Counted from the first letter of the stretch, positions 46,733 through 56,272 are shown. The stretch: DNA of 64,000 nucleotides from Marinomonas rhodophyticola (GCF_026113935.1 NZ_JAPEUL010000006.1:299501-363500), one strand, 5' to 3'. Numbers and translations are program-made. Notes: generated by a model from the letters alone, not told the origin.

Positions 46733-46744
46733 GAATATATATTC
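46733..46744. promoter_or_regulatory. Candidate inositol-regulator operator upstream of the ABC importer
   Basis: GAATATATATTC, a 12-bp perfect palindrome of the form GAA-N6-TTC, flanked by ATA and CCAA. A looser copy, GAATATGTATATTC, lies at 46702-46715. Both are in the promoter region of the binding-protein gene. Confidence 0.55.
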
Positions 46745-46830
46745 CAATTTGATGGATATTGCCACCGTTGTCAAGCCCAAAATGTAATTTAATGGCAGAG
46801 TAAAACCACCAGCCGTTTGCCTTCCTCTGT

Positions 46831-47175
46831 CACACCTTTCAACACACTCAAAAATCATGGGTAGGCCAACAGTGCACGACACTTTCCATCATAAAGGCGC
46901 TGGCGAAGAGGAATTCTTTCCCGAGCGCACGGGGCTCATTCATATCTCTGGCCTAGAAGACGACATAACCTTCAACGACATGCTAGACGGAGACCGAGTG
47001 CTAGTCGGTCCCAAAGATCGTTTAGACAATATTGAGCAGCTCCGCACTTTACTGGCAGCAGGTTATTTAGGCCGGTGTCATTCGAACCTTTCTCTAAAAA
47101 AGTGTGGGACCTTCCAAATCCAAAACAAGCGGTTCAAGACAGCATTGATTTTGTTAACCAATCATTAGCTCAATA
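46831..47175 (+). pseudogene. Remnant of an inositol-cluster sugar-phosphate isomerase (TIM barrel)
   Basis: Only the C-terminal third of a xylose-isomerase-like protein remains: RPTVHDTFHHKGAGEEEFFP, ERTGLIHISGLEDDITFNDM, DGDRVLVGPKDRLDNIEQLR, TLLAAGYLG. One base later the frame continues PVSFEPFSKKVWDLPNPKQA, VQDSIDFVNQSLAQ and a stop. No start or N-terminal half is found upstream, only promoter-like AT-rich sequence. It resembles IolH/IolI-type proteins of inositol clusters. Unlike other broken genes here it lacks most of its length, so it is a true fragment left by deletion. Confidence 0.7.
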
Positions 47176-47376
47176 GGCGAACTGATTAATGATTCATATC
47201 CCACACAGCGAACCCAGGCGAGCAGATACACTCTGCAGCCCTCACACAGGCTGTTTTATTTCCTCCATTGGCAGAATTATTATGTAAATCTCATTAAAAA
47301 ATATAACGCATTGTTTTATAAAGATTTTAAATTGAAAAACACATTATGGAAAAATTCATTCCAACATATTGAAAAT

Positions 47377-47394
47377 ATAGAATATATATTCTAT
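47377..47394. promoter_or_regulatory. Candidate inositol-regulator operator upstream of iolC
   Basis: An 18-bp perfect palindrome with core GAATATATATTC flanked by ATA and TAT, 105 bp before iolC. A further partial site GGAAAAATTCATTCC is at 47348-47362. The remaining 47176-47498 region holds no gene. Confidence 0.62.
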
Positions 47395-47498
47395 TATCTT
47401 CGAAGGTAGATTACACAATAAAAAAAACAGCCACTTCATTTTCGACAAAGTACTATTCACCTTGTTGTCATTTCGGCTGATACGGGAGATGAAGAACC

Positions 47499-49448
47499 AT
47501 GCTCAAAGATAAAACGTTAGATCTGATTTGTCTTGGACGCGCTGCGGTCGATATGTATTCAGAGCAAATAGGCAGTCGTTTAGAAGATGTCAGCAGTTTT
47601 GCAAAATATCTCGGCGGCTCTTCTGGCAACATGGCTTTTGGGACAGCTCGTCTTGGTTTAAAAAGCGCCATGTTGACACGTGTTGGTAATGAACACATGG
47701 GCCGCTTTGTTAAAGAAGAGTTAGCCCGTGCAGGTGTCGACACCAGTCACGTTATTACGGATCCCGAACGTTTGACGGCCTTGGTCGTATTAGGCATCAA
47801 AGACCAAGACACCTTCCCATTAATTTTCTACCGTAACGACTGTGCCGATATGGCCGTCAGTAAAGACGACTTTGATGCGGACTTTATTGGTTCAGCCAAA
47901 GCCCTTGTTATTACAGGCACTCACTTCTCCACTGAAAACACTTACGAAACCAGCAAACAAGCCATTGCCTACGCTAAGCAAGCGGGCACGAAATGCGCCC
48001 TAGATATCGACTACCGCCCTGTTCTTTGGGGACTAACCAACCCAGGCGATGGTGAAACCCGCTTTATTTCCAATGAAAGAGTCTCAGCACACTTACAAAG
48101 TATTCTGGCGGATTTTGATCTGATTGTGGGCACAGAAGAAGAAATACATATTGCAGGTGGCAGCACAGATACCATCACGGCACTGAAAAAAATCCGTGAA
48201 CTAAGCACGGCCACCATAGTGCTGAAACTTGGCTCTCAAGGTTGTACGGTACTGGAAGGAGCGATCCCTGACTCTATGAACGCCTTTGAGCGACATATTG
48301 GCGTTCGCGTTGAGGTACTCAATGTGCTTGGCGCCGGTGATGCCTTTATGAGTGGCTTCTTACGGGGCTGGATACGCGGCGAATCCGCAGAACAGTCTTG
48401 TGCCTACGCCAATGCATGTGGCGCTTTGGTTGTTTCGCGTCATGGTTGTGCTCCGGCTATTCCAAGCGCGGAAGAACTGGATAATTATATTGCTCGTGCG
48501 GCACACATTAAACGCCCAGACTTGGATCGTGAACTGAATCATTTACATCGAGTCACCACAGAAAGACTGCCTTATGACTGGCAAGACCTGTGTATTTTTG
48601 CCTTCGACCATCGCAAACAACTCTTTGATATGGCCCGTGAAGAAGGGGCCGATCCAGCCCGAATTAAAACGCTGAAACGTCTATTAGTCGATGCCTTAGA
48701 TGTAGGTTCCCGCCAACTAGGTGGTAGCCAGTACGGTGTCCTCATTGATGATACCTATGGACAAGATGCACTCAATGCGGTGACGGGGCGCGGCCTTTGG
48801 ATTGGTCGTCCAGTGGAACTTCCAAGCTCTCGCCCTATCGAGTTAGAAGGCGGGCGTAGCATCGGTTCTCGCCTAAAAAGCTGGCCAAAAGAGCACATCG
48901 TAAAATGCCTCGTTTTCTACCATTCACAAGATGAAATAGAGCTGCGTGTTGCCCAAGAGCGCCAAGTGGTTGAGCTCTACCATGCTTGCTGCACTTCCGG
49001 CCATGAACTGTTGTTGGAAATCATTCCACCACGAGACAAAGCCTTTGATGACAGCCTTTTCACGAACGCCATGAAACGTTTCTACCACCTAGATGTGCGC
49101 CCAGACTGGTGGAAGCTGCCACCTCAATCGAAAGCAAACTGGCAAGCCATTACCGACATAATTCAGCACCATGATAAACACTGCCGTGGTGTGGTGATGC
49201 TAGGTTTAGACGCGCCAATGAACGAACTCAAAGAAGGCTTTGTTAATAGCGCAGGTTTTGATATTTGCAAAGGCTTCGCGGTGGGGCGTTCTATTTTTAG
49301 CGAACCAAGCCGTGAATGGTTAGCAAATCGCTATAGCGATCAACAGTTTATCGACGCCATTGTGTCAAACTATTTGGAGCTCGTCTCTTATTGGAAAGAA
49401 CGCCACACCGCTCAGTCCCAGCAGCAGCCACAACAGAAACAGGCTTAA
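47499..49448 (+). CDS. iolC: 5-dehydro-2-deoxygluconokinase fused to DUF2090 domain
   Basis: 649 aa. Residues 1-325 are a PfkB kinase: LICLGRAAVDMYSEQIG, AKYLGGSSGNMAFGTARLGL, TGTHFSTENTY, DIDYRPVLW and the catalytic NVLGAGDAFMSGF (Asp281). Residues 345-635 are a DUF2090 domain (WQDLCIFAFDHRKQLFDMAR, HELLLEIIPP, GVVMLGLDAP, KGFAVGRSIF), an aldolase-like barrel. The kinase phosphorylates 5-dehydro-2-deoxygluconate. The second domain may replace IolJ aldolase; that is inference, though such fusions are common in proteobacterial iol clusters. The tail is Gln-rich. Confidence 0.9.
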   Translation: MLKDKTLDLICLGRAAVDMYSEQIGSRLEDVSSFAKYLGGSSGNMAFGTARLGLKSAMLTRVGNEHMGRFVKEELARAGVDTSHVITDPERLTALVVLGIKDQDTFPLIFYRNDCADMAVSKDDFDADFIGSAKALVITGTHFSTENTYETSKQAIAYAKQAGTKCALDIDYRPVLWGLTNPGDGETRFISNERVSAHLQSILADFDLIVGTEEEIHIAGGSTDTITALKKIRELSTATIVLKLGSQGCTVLEGAIPDSMNAFERHIGVRVEVLNVLGAGDAFMSGFLRGWIRGESAEQSCAYANACGALVVSRHGCAPAIPSAEELDNYIARAAHIKRPDLDRELNHLHRVTTERLPYDWQDLCIFAFDHRKQLFDMAREEGADPARIKTLKRLLVDALDVGSRQLGGSQYGVLIDDTYGQDALNAVTGRGLWIGRPVELPSSRPIELEGGRSIGSRLKSWPKEHIVKCLVFYHSQDEIELRVAQERQVVELYHACCTSGHELLLEIIPPRDKAFDDSLFTNAMKRFYHLDVRPDWWKLPPQSKANWQAITDIIQHHDKHCRGVVMLGLDAPMNELKEGFVNSAGFDICKGFAVGRSIFSEPSREWLANRYSDQQFIDAIVSNYLELVSYWKERHTAQSQQQPQQKQA

Positions 49449-49459
49449 AGGAAATTCAC

Positions 49460-51309
49460 ATGACAACAATAACACTTACCATGGCCCAAGCCGTCGTCCG
49501 CTTTATGATGGCGCAAAAAATAGAAACAGATAATGGTATTCAACCCATGTTTGCGGGTGTATGGGGGATTTTCGGTCACGGTAATGTTGCCGGTCTTGGC
49601 GAAGCGCTTTACCAAGTAAAAGATCAACTGCCGACTTATCGCGCACACAATGAACAAGGCATGGCACATGCCGCTATTGCCTACGCTAAAACCAAAAACC
49701 GTCAACAAATGATGGCTTGTACTGCGTCGGCGGCACGAGTGCGGTGAACATGGTGACGGCAGCAGCTGTGGCGCATGTGAATCGTATTCCTGTCTTGTTT
49801 CTTCCGGGCGACACCTTTGCCACTCGTATGCCAGATCCAGTACTCCAACAAGTCGAAAGCTTCCAAGACATGACCATCACGTCGAATGATTGTTTTCGCC
49901 CAGTCAGTCGCTTTTTTGATCGTATTACTCGTCCGGAGCAACTGTTAACCTCGTTGCCGCAAGCCATGCGCGTGCTAACGGATCCGATTGAATGCGGCCC
50001 TGCGACATTAGCGTTACCGCAAGACGTGCAAACCATGGCATTCGACTATCCTATTAGTTTCTTCGACGAAAAAGTCCATCGCCTACGTCGCCAAACACCG
50101 GATTTTTATGAGCTAAACGACGCGCTTAAACTGATTCGACAGGCCAAAAAACCGGTCGTCATCGCAGGAGGCGGCCTTCATTATTCTGGTGCGCTCAAAG
50201 AGTTCGATGCCTTTGTTAGCCAATTCCAACTGCCTGTAGGTGAAACACAAGCCGGCAAAGGCGCTCTGCCTTGGGACCACAAACACAATATGGGAAGTAT
50301 CGGTGTCACAGGCGCGGCCTCAACCAATAACCTATGTGCTGATGCGGACTTGATTATTGCCGTTGGTACTCGCCTTGGTGACTTCACCTCGGGGTCCCGT
50401 TCTCTTATCCATCCAGATGCCAAAATCGTCAGCCTAAACGTAGCGTCTTTTGATGCCATCAAACATAAGAGCCAAGCGCTAGTAGGAGACGCAAAAGCCA
50501 CCCTGCCACTGTTAAGTAAGGCCCTCCAAGGCTGGCAGCTAGAGTCTTCTTGGGTTGATAGAGCCGAAAACGAGCGCGTTAACTGGCAACATATTGTCGA
50601 TCAAGCGACCACGGATCAAGGCACAAATTTACCCAGTGATGCCGAAGTTATTGGGGCCGTCAATCGCGCGGCTGGCGAAGAAGACATGGTGGTATGCGCG
50701 GCTGGCGGTTTACCAGGTGAATTACAAAAGTTATGGCGGACGCGTTACCACCGCGGCTACCACATGGAATACGGCTATTCCTGCATGGGCTATGAATTGG
50801 CCGGTGGCTTAGGCGCCAAAATGGCAAGCCCTGAATCCGAAGTGTTCGTCATGGTGGGCGACGGTTCTTACCTAATGCTCAACTCTGAAATCGCCACCTC
50901 AGTGATGCTAGGTCAAAAAATCATCGCTGTTGTGCTAGACAACCGAGGTTTTGGCTGTATTAACCGCTTACAACAAGCCGGTGGCGGTGCAGGCTTTAAC
51001 AACCTTTTAGACGATTGTTTTAGTGTGCCTGAAGGCGCGCCTAAAACCGACTTTGCGGCTCATGCCAGGGCACTTGGCGCTAACGCTGAAAAAGTCGCCA
51101 ACATCGCGGAATTAGAGCAAGCCCTTGTACGCGCTAAGAGCTCCCCTATCAGTTATGTCATCACCTTAGATACCGATCCGCTGAAAACGACAGCAGAAGG
51201 CGGACATTGGTGGGATGTCGCATTAGCTGAAGTCTCAGAGCGCAAACAAGTCAGCGACGCTCGCAAGGAATACGAACAACGTAAAGCAGCTCAATTTAAA
51301 CACTTGTAA
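49460..51309 (+). pseudogene. iolD: 3D-(3,5/4)-trihydroxycyclohexane-1,2-dione hydrolase, apparent frameshift
   Basis: A ThDP-dependent enzyme in two frames. The first (ATG 49460) gives LTMAQAVVRFMMAQKIETDN, QPMFAGVWGIFGHGNVAGLG and YRAHNEQGMAHAAIAYAK, with the ThDP glutamate in HNEQ. Near 49725, in the ACTAS-x-GPG loop, it shifts one base and continues SAVNMVTAAAVAHVNRIPVL, FLPGDTFATR, to the ThDP-binding GDGSYLMLNSEIATSVMLGQ. Rejoined it is about 617 aa, the IolD length. It opens the inositol-derived ring to 5-deoxyglucuronate. Confidence 0.9.
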
Positions 51310-51351
51310 TACTGAACATCATTTCGCATTTACTGATCGGAGAATAATAAT

Positions 51352-52251
51352 ATGAGCGTCAGAATCGGCATTAACCCATTAACTTGGACAAACGACGACC
51401 TACCCACACTGGGCGCAGAAACTTCCCTTGAAACTTGTTTAACAGAAGGCAAACAAGCGGGATTTAGTGGCTTTGAGTTAGGTCAAAAGTTCCCTCGCAC
51501 ACCAGAAGTACTTGGCCCTATTCTAAAAGCACATGGTTTGGACTTGGTTTCAGGCTGGTTCAGCGGCGAATTATTAACGCGCAGTGTCGAAGAAGAAATT
51601 GAGGCCATTAAGCCGCATCTTCATTTATTGAAATCCCTTGGCGCAAAAGCCATGGTGTACTGCGAAGTCACAGGCTGTATCCATGGTCAAATCGAAACCC
51701 CATTGTCGCACCGCCCTATTATCAGCGAAGAAAAAATCGCTGAAATGAGTAAAAAACTCACTCAGGTCGCGGACTACTGCCTATCTGAAGGGGTACAAAT
51801 TGCTTACCACCACCATATGGGAACCGTCATTGAAAGCCAACACGAAGTTGATTTATTGATGAAACACACAGGTCCTTCTGTTGGCTTACTTTTAGATACG
51901 GGCCACATGACATTTGCTGGTGGTAACCCATTAGAAGTTCAAGCAAAACACGCGGATCGCATTATTCACGTACATTGCAAAGATCTTCGCCCTGAGATCT
52001 TAAAGGACGCTAAGAACCGCGATATCAGCTTCTTGAATGCCATGTTAAATGGCGTATTTACTGTACCTGGCGACGGCTTTATCGATTACAGCAGCTTGTT
52101 CAAACAACTTAAAGCCAGCAACTATTCTGGCTGGTTAGTGGTAGAAGCAGAACAAGATCCAGCCGTTGCACACCCATTAACTTACGCCACAATGGGGGCA
52201 AACAACTTAAAAGCACTATGCGCTGAGTCTGGGATAGACATCGTCCAATAA
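51352..52251 (+). CDS. iolE: myo-Inosose-2 dehydratase
   Basis: 299-aa xylose-isomerase-like TIM barrel. IGINPLTWTNDDLPTLGAET, GFSGFELGQKFPRTPEVLGP, VSGWFSGELL, YHHHMGTVIESQHEVDLLMK, LLLDTGHMTFAGGNPLEVQA, IIHVHCKDLRPEIL and VPGDGFIDYSSLFKQL are IolE blocks with the metal ligands Glu, Asp, His, Glu. It dehydrates scyllo-inosose to 3D-trihydroxycyclohexane-dione, the substrate of IolD. It follows iolD by 42 bp. Confidence 0.94.
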   Translation: MSVRIGINPLTWTNDDLPTLGAETSLETCLTEGKQAGFSGFELGQKFPRTPEVLGPILKAHGLDLVSGWFSGELLTRSVEEEIEAIKPHLHLLKSLGAKAMVYCEVTGCIHGQIETPLSHRPIISEEKIAEMSKKLTQVADYCLSEGVQIAYHHHMGTVIESQHEVDLLMKHTGPSVGLLLDTGHMTFAGGNPLEVQAKHADRIIHVHCKDLRPEILKDAKNRDISFLNAMLNGVFTVPGDGFIDYSSLFKQLKASNYSGWLVVEAEQDPAVAHPLTYATMGANNLKALCAESGIDIVQ

Positions 52252-52313
52252 TCACCGGCTTTTATTCGTGTCGTTAACGCTAGAGCACCCACGTTAACGA
52301 CAACAAAAAACAC

Positions 52314-53837
52314 ATGCAAACGTTAGGTACTCTCATGCAAACATTAGGTAACTACATTAACGGTCAGCACATGGCCAGCCAAAGCGGTCGCACGAGCCCA
52401 GTCTACAATCCAGCAACGGGGGCACAAAGTCTTAACGTTGCGCTGTCTAGCGCCGATGAAACTCGCACCGCGATTGCCTCAGCACAAGAAGCGTTTAACA
52501 CATGGAGCAAGGTCACTCCGCTTAACCGTGCTCGTGTCATGTTTAAATTTAAAGCCTTGCTGGAGGAGCACGCAGACGAAATCGCCGCGATGATCACCAA
52601 CGAGCACGGCAAAGTATTCTCCGATGCCAAAGGTGAGTTAACGCGTGGTATCGAAGTCGTCGAATTTGCTTGCGGCATTCCACATCTACAAAAAGGCGAA
52701 CACAGCCTAAACGTTGGTCGCGGCGTCGACAGCATGTCTTTGATGCAACCACTTGGCGTTTGCGCTGGCATTTCACCGTTTAACTTCCCTGCTATGGTAC
52801 CAATGTGGATGTTCCCTGTTGCCATTGCCTGCGGCAACACCTTTGTCATGAAACCATCCGAGAAAGACCCATCCGTGCCATTACGCTTAGCCGAACTGCT
52901 CTCCGCAGCGGGTCTCCCAGATGGTGTATTCAATATCGTTAATGGCGACAAAGAAGCGGTAGATGTACTGCTAACGGATGAACGAGTTCAAGCAGTGAGC
53001 TTTGTTGGCTCAACGCCCATTGCTGAATACATTTACGCAACCGCTTCTGCCCATGGTAAACGCGTACAAGCATTGGGCGGCGCTAAAAACCATATGATCG
53101 TCATGCCAGATGCAGATCCAAGCCAAGTCGTTGGTTCCCTAATGGGAGCGGCCTACGGCTCAGCGGGTGAACGTTGTATGGCGATTTCTGTCGCGGTTTG
53201 TGTAGGCGACAGCGTGGCCGATAATTTGATCCACAGCTTAAGCACTGAAATTGATGTCATGCGAGTCGGCCCAGGTATCGGCTTACCTGAAGAAGCACAC
53301 ATGGGTCCCGTCATCTCCAAAGAGCATTGTGCAAAAATCAAAGACTACATCCGCATTGGTGTCGAAGAAGGCGCGACGTTGGTGCGCGATGGCCGCGATT
53401 TTGTCTACCCAGGCAATGAACATGGTTATTTCGTTGGACCCACCTTATTCGACAATGTCAAACAAGGTATGCGCATCTATAACGAAGAAATTTTCGGCCC
53501 TGTTTTATGCGTCGTTCGGGCCACCAGCTATCAAGAAGCCTTGGATATGATCAATGCCCACGAATACGGTAATGGCACGTCAATCTTTACCCGTGATGGC
53601 GATACCGCTCGTCAGTTCTGTGAAGACGTTCAAGTAGGCATGGTGGGCGTCAATGTGCCCATTCCTGTGCCCATGGCCTTCCATAGCTTTGGCGGCTGGA
53701 AACGTTCTTTGTTTGGCCCATTGCACATGCATGGACCCGATGGTGTGCGTTTCTATACTCGCATGAAAACCATCACGGCCCGCTGGCCAACGGGCCTTCG
53801 CGCTGGCGCAGAATTTTCTATGCCAACCATGAAGTAG
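52314..53837 (+). CDS. iolA: Methylmalonate-semialdehyde dehydrogenase (CoA-acylating)
   Basis: 507-aa aldehyde dehydrogenase. SPFNFPAMVPMWMFPVAIAC, FVGSTPIAEYIYATASAHGK, and GSAGERCMAISVAVCVG with nucleophile Cys288 are the MmsA/IolA signature. EEIFGPVLCV and PVPMAFHSFGGWKRSLFGPL follow. It oxidises malonate semialdehyde or methylmalonate semialdehyde to acetyl-CoA or propionyl-CoA, ending the inositol pathway. The start is ambiguous: a 21-bp tandem duplication gives two in-frame ATGs (52314 and 52335) beginning MQTLG. Confidence 0.92.
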   Translation: MQTLGTLMQTLGNYINGQHMASQSGRTSPVYNPATGAQSLNVALSSADETRTAIASAQEAFNTWSKVTPLNRARVMFKFKALLEEHADEIAAMITNEHGKVFSDAKGELTRGIEVVEFACGIPHLQKGEHSLNVGRGVDSMSLMQPLGVCAGISPFNFPAMVPMWMFPVAIACGNTFVMKPSEKDPSVPLRLAELLSAAGLPDGVFNIVNGDKEAVDVLLTDERVQAVSFVGSTPIAEYIYATASAHGKRVQALGGAKNHMIVMPDADPSQVVGSLMGAAYGSAGERCMAISVAVCVGDSVADNLIHSLSTEIDVMRVGPGIGLPEEAHMGPVISKEHCAKIKDYIRIGVEEGATLVRDGRDFVYPGNEHGYFVGPTLFDNVKQGMRIYNEEIFGPVLCVVRATSYQEALDMINAHEYGNGTSIFTRDGDTARQFCEDVQVGMVGVNVPIPVPMAFHSFGGWKRSLFGPLHMHGPDGVRFYTRMKTITARWPTGLRAGAEFSMPTMK

Positions 53838-53900
53838 CGAATTTACTCGAGCCTCAGTCGCCGATTGTTTATTGTTTAACTCTCTAGTCAGCGACTTTTG

Positions 53901-53926
53901 GCCCACCTTATTGGTGGGCTTTTTTT
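53901..53926 (+). terminator. Rho-independent terminator of the iol operon
   Basis: GCCCACC-TTATT-GGTGGGC followed by seven T, about 60 bp past the iolA stop. Confidence 0.93.
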
Positions 53927-53948
53927 CACCTTCATGCTTGAAAACTTT

Positions 53949-53995
53949 TGGTCACATACTCGCCACACAAACGTCACGTCTTTGTCACATTGACA
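53949..53995 (+). promoter_or_regulatory. Four-repeat Pho-box array upstream of the OlsF-like gene
   Basis: TGGTCAC (53949-53955), TCGCCAC (53960-53966), ACGTCAC (53971-53977) and TTGTCAC (53982-53988) recur at exactly 11-bp steps, the spacing and consensus of PhoB direct repeats. A TTGACA follows at 53990-53995. The array lies 60 bp before the gene, pointing to phosphate-starvation control. Confidence 0.72.
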
Positions 53996-54047
53996 CTCTA
54001 CCCTGCTTACTATGACATCTGAAATCTTATTAGAGCGGAGTACGACT

Positions 54048-55777
54048 GTGATACAAGTTGAGCAAATGATTGCCAGTAAATCGCCTCAGTTTTTCGACAA
54101 AAGCCCTCTTATCACTCGCCCAACGTTAAGCCTGTTAAAACGCTTATTCCACGAAAATGAAGTCAATCAATTCCCGGAAAAAAACCACGGCTGTGTCGGC
54201 TTCGAATTTATTGACCGTGTACTGGATCACTTCAACTTTAGTTACCAAGTGAGCCAAGTTGATCGACGCAACATTCCTGCCAGTGGCCGCGTTATGATTA
54301 TCGCCAACCACCCACTTGGTGCTTTGGATGGTCTTGCGTTACTTCGATTAATTGGTGAGATCCGTCCAGATGTAAAAATCGTCGCCAATGATTTATTGAT
54401 GGGCTTTGACGGTTTAAAAAAACTGGTCTTACCGGTCGATAATCTAGGTGGCAAAACAGGGCGCCAGCAACTCAAAGCCATCATGAGCTGCTTACATAAT
54501 GAAGAAGCCGTGATTATTTTCCCAGCCGGAGAAGTGTCGCGGATGTCACCAAGTGGTGTAAAAGACCAACAATGGAATCAGAACTATCTTAAATTGGCGC
54601 AGAAAACCAACAGCCCATTGTTGCCCGTTCACATCGGCGGACGTAACTCTATGTTGTTTTATACCAGTTCTATTTTGTATCGCCCATTGTCTACGCTGCA
54701 GCTTGCGAACGAAATGTTTCGTCAGCGAAATCGCAAAATACCCATGCAAGTAGGCCAAGCCATTCCGATTCAAGAATTGGCACAATTACCGTTAAGCGAT
54801 AAAGAAAAAACAAACTGGTCAAACGCCATTTGTACCGTATTGCCAAAGGCAGAAAACCGCTGTTAAAAACAGAAAAAACCGTCGAGCACCCGCAAAACCG
54901 ACAACTGATCAAACAAGAGTTAAAACTGGCAGAACACCTTGGCAGTACCAAGGACAACAAACAAATTTATCTGTTTGATTACGACCCTATGTCAGTGACG
55001 ATGAAAGAAATTGGGCGCTTGCGCGAGATTGCCTTTCGTAAAGTCGGTGAAGGCACAGGAGAGCGTTCTGATCTGGATAAGTTTGATCAATACTATCGCC
55101 ATTTAATTCTATGGGATGAAGAAGAACTGGAAATCGTTGGCGCTTATCGAATTGGTGAAGTGGCGCGTTACATGAAGTCAGACACTCCAAATCGCATCTA
55201 CAGTGCCGAGTTATTTCAATACTCTTGCGATATGGAGCCTTACTTCGAACAAGGGATCGAATTAGGGCGCAGTTTTATTCAACCCAAATATTGGGGCAAA
55301 CGCAGTCTGGATTATTTATGGTACGGCATCGGTGCCTATTTGGATAAACACCCTGAAATACGTTATATGTTTGGTCCAGTGAGTCTAAGCAACAGTTATC
55401 CGCAAGTGGCAAAAGATTTTATTGTCTCTTTTTACAAACTGTATTTTGCCGACAAAGAGCATTTAGCACGCTCTTTTACGCCTTACCAAATCAACGCCGA
55501 ACATGCGGACATTATTTCCGATATTTTCAGCGGAGAGGACTATGAAGAAGATTTCAGGCTATTAAAAGAACAACTCAGCCACTTTGGTGCGAGTGTGCCA
55601 ACCTTGTTCAAGCAGTACAGCGAATTATGTGAACCTGGTGGGGTTCGCTTCTTAGACTTTGGCGTCGATGCCGACTTTGGCTACTGTGTAGACGGTTTGG
55701 TCCTAGTAGACCTAAATACAGTCAAAGAAGCGAAAAATAAACGTTACCGAGGGCACAACAGCGGCACTCAGGCTTAA
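54048..55777 (+). pseudogene. olsF: OlsF-like ornithine-lipid synthase (acyltransferase-GNAT fusion), apparent frameshift
   Basis: The upstream frame holds an OlsA/PlsC-type O-acyltransferase (MIIANHPLGALDGLALLRLI, VIIFPAGEVSRM, LLPVHIGGRNSMLFY). It ends 54866. The overlapping frame holds an OlsB-type N-acyltransferase (IGRLREIAFRKVGEGTGERS, LEIVGAYRIGEV, ELGRSFIQPKYWGKRSLDYL, MFGPVSLSNSYP). Adding one A at the A6 run near 54808 joins them through NKLVKRHLYRIAKGRKPLLK, as in single-chain OlsF proteins of about 575 aa. I chose the GTG at 54048 (GGAG seven bases upstream) over the ATG at 54012. The product would make phosphate-free ornithine lipids. Separate proteins remain possible. Confidence 0.8.
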
Positions 55778-55791
55778 TACCCTAGAATGTC

Positions 55792-55944
55792 CTAGCGTGA
55801 ATCGTGGTGATGCCCTCGTGAATGAGAATGGTGACCATGGGAATGGTCATCCTCTTGTTCAGGGCGTTTAAAGACAACCAGATAAATAATCTTAATGACC
55901 AGCATCACACTTAACGCAATAAGAACGACCATTTGAATGTCCAT
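55792..55944 (-). CDS. 50-aa single-helix protein with His-rich tail
   Basis: Found by translating the minus strand from the ATG at 55942-55944, with GAGGT seven bases upstream. It reads MDIQMVVLIALSVMLVIKII, then YLVVFKRPEQEDDHSHGHHS and HSRGHHHDSR. One N-terminal membrane helix is followed by a cytoplasmic tail with eight histidines in 19 residues. Such tails bind Zn, Ni or Cu. No family is recognised. It ends 15 bp from the convergent OlsF-like gene. Confidence 0.62.
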   Translation of the reverse strand: MDIQMVVLIALSVMLVIKIIYLVVFKRPEQEDDHSHGHHSHSRGHHHDSR

Positions 55945-56272
55945 CACAACACCTCGTTATTTTTGTTGGTGTCATTTAACTATAGGACATAAATCCGTTT
56001 ATATTGTGAATTTTCGTTTCAATTGTGTATGAGTGCCGTAAGCCCCAGAATAGCGCAATGGGGAACAATTAAAGCTAGGAATATGCTTTAACCAGATAGC
56101 AGAAAACGCTCATTAAGAATTTTATTATTATAAATTAATTAGTTATAAAATGTGGCGTAAGCTTTGCTTGCTATTTGCACTAGAAGCTCGCTTCAAAAGC
56201 ACATTTTGTTGCACTCAGGCTTTTGCAGTAGCCTTACCTTATTTTGTCTATCACTAGACCATGGAGCTGGAA
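55945..56272. other. Intergenic region before the CBM48 gene
   Basis: About 330 bp, AT-rich around 56115-56150 (possible promoter, TTAGTTATAAAATG). I see no gene, repeat or strong hairpin in it. Confidence 0.5.

Noticed and set aside
46733-47394. Repeated AT-rich ATATATTC elements considered as mobile-element ends
   Set aside because: They are short palindromes sharing a GAA-N6-TTC core with a third site near the regulator. There is no transposase or target duplication.
52403-52951. 182-codon minus-strand frame inside iolA
   Set aside because: Shadow of the aldehyde dehydrogenase, without start signals or recognisable motifs.
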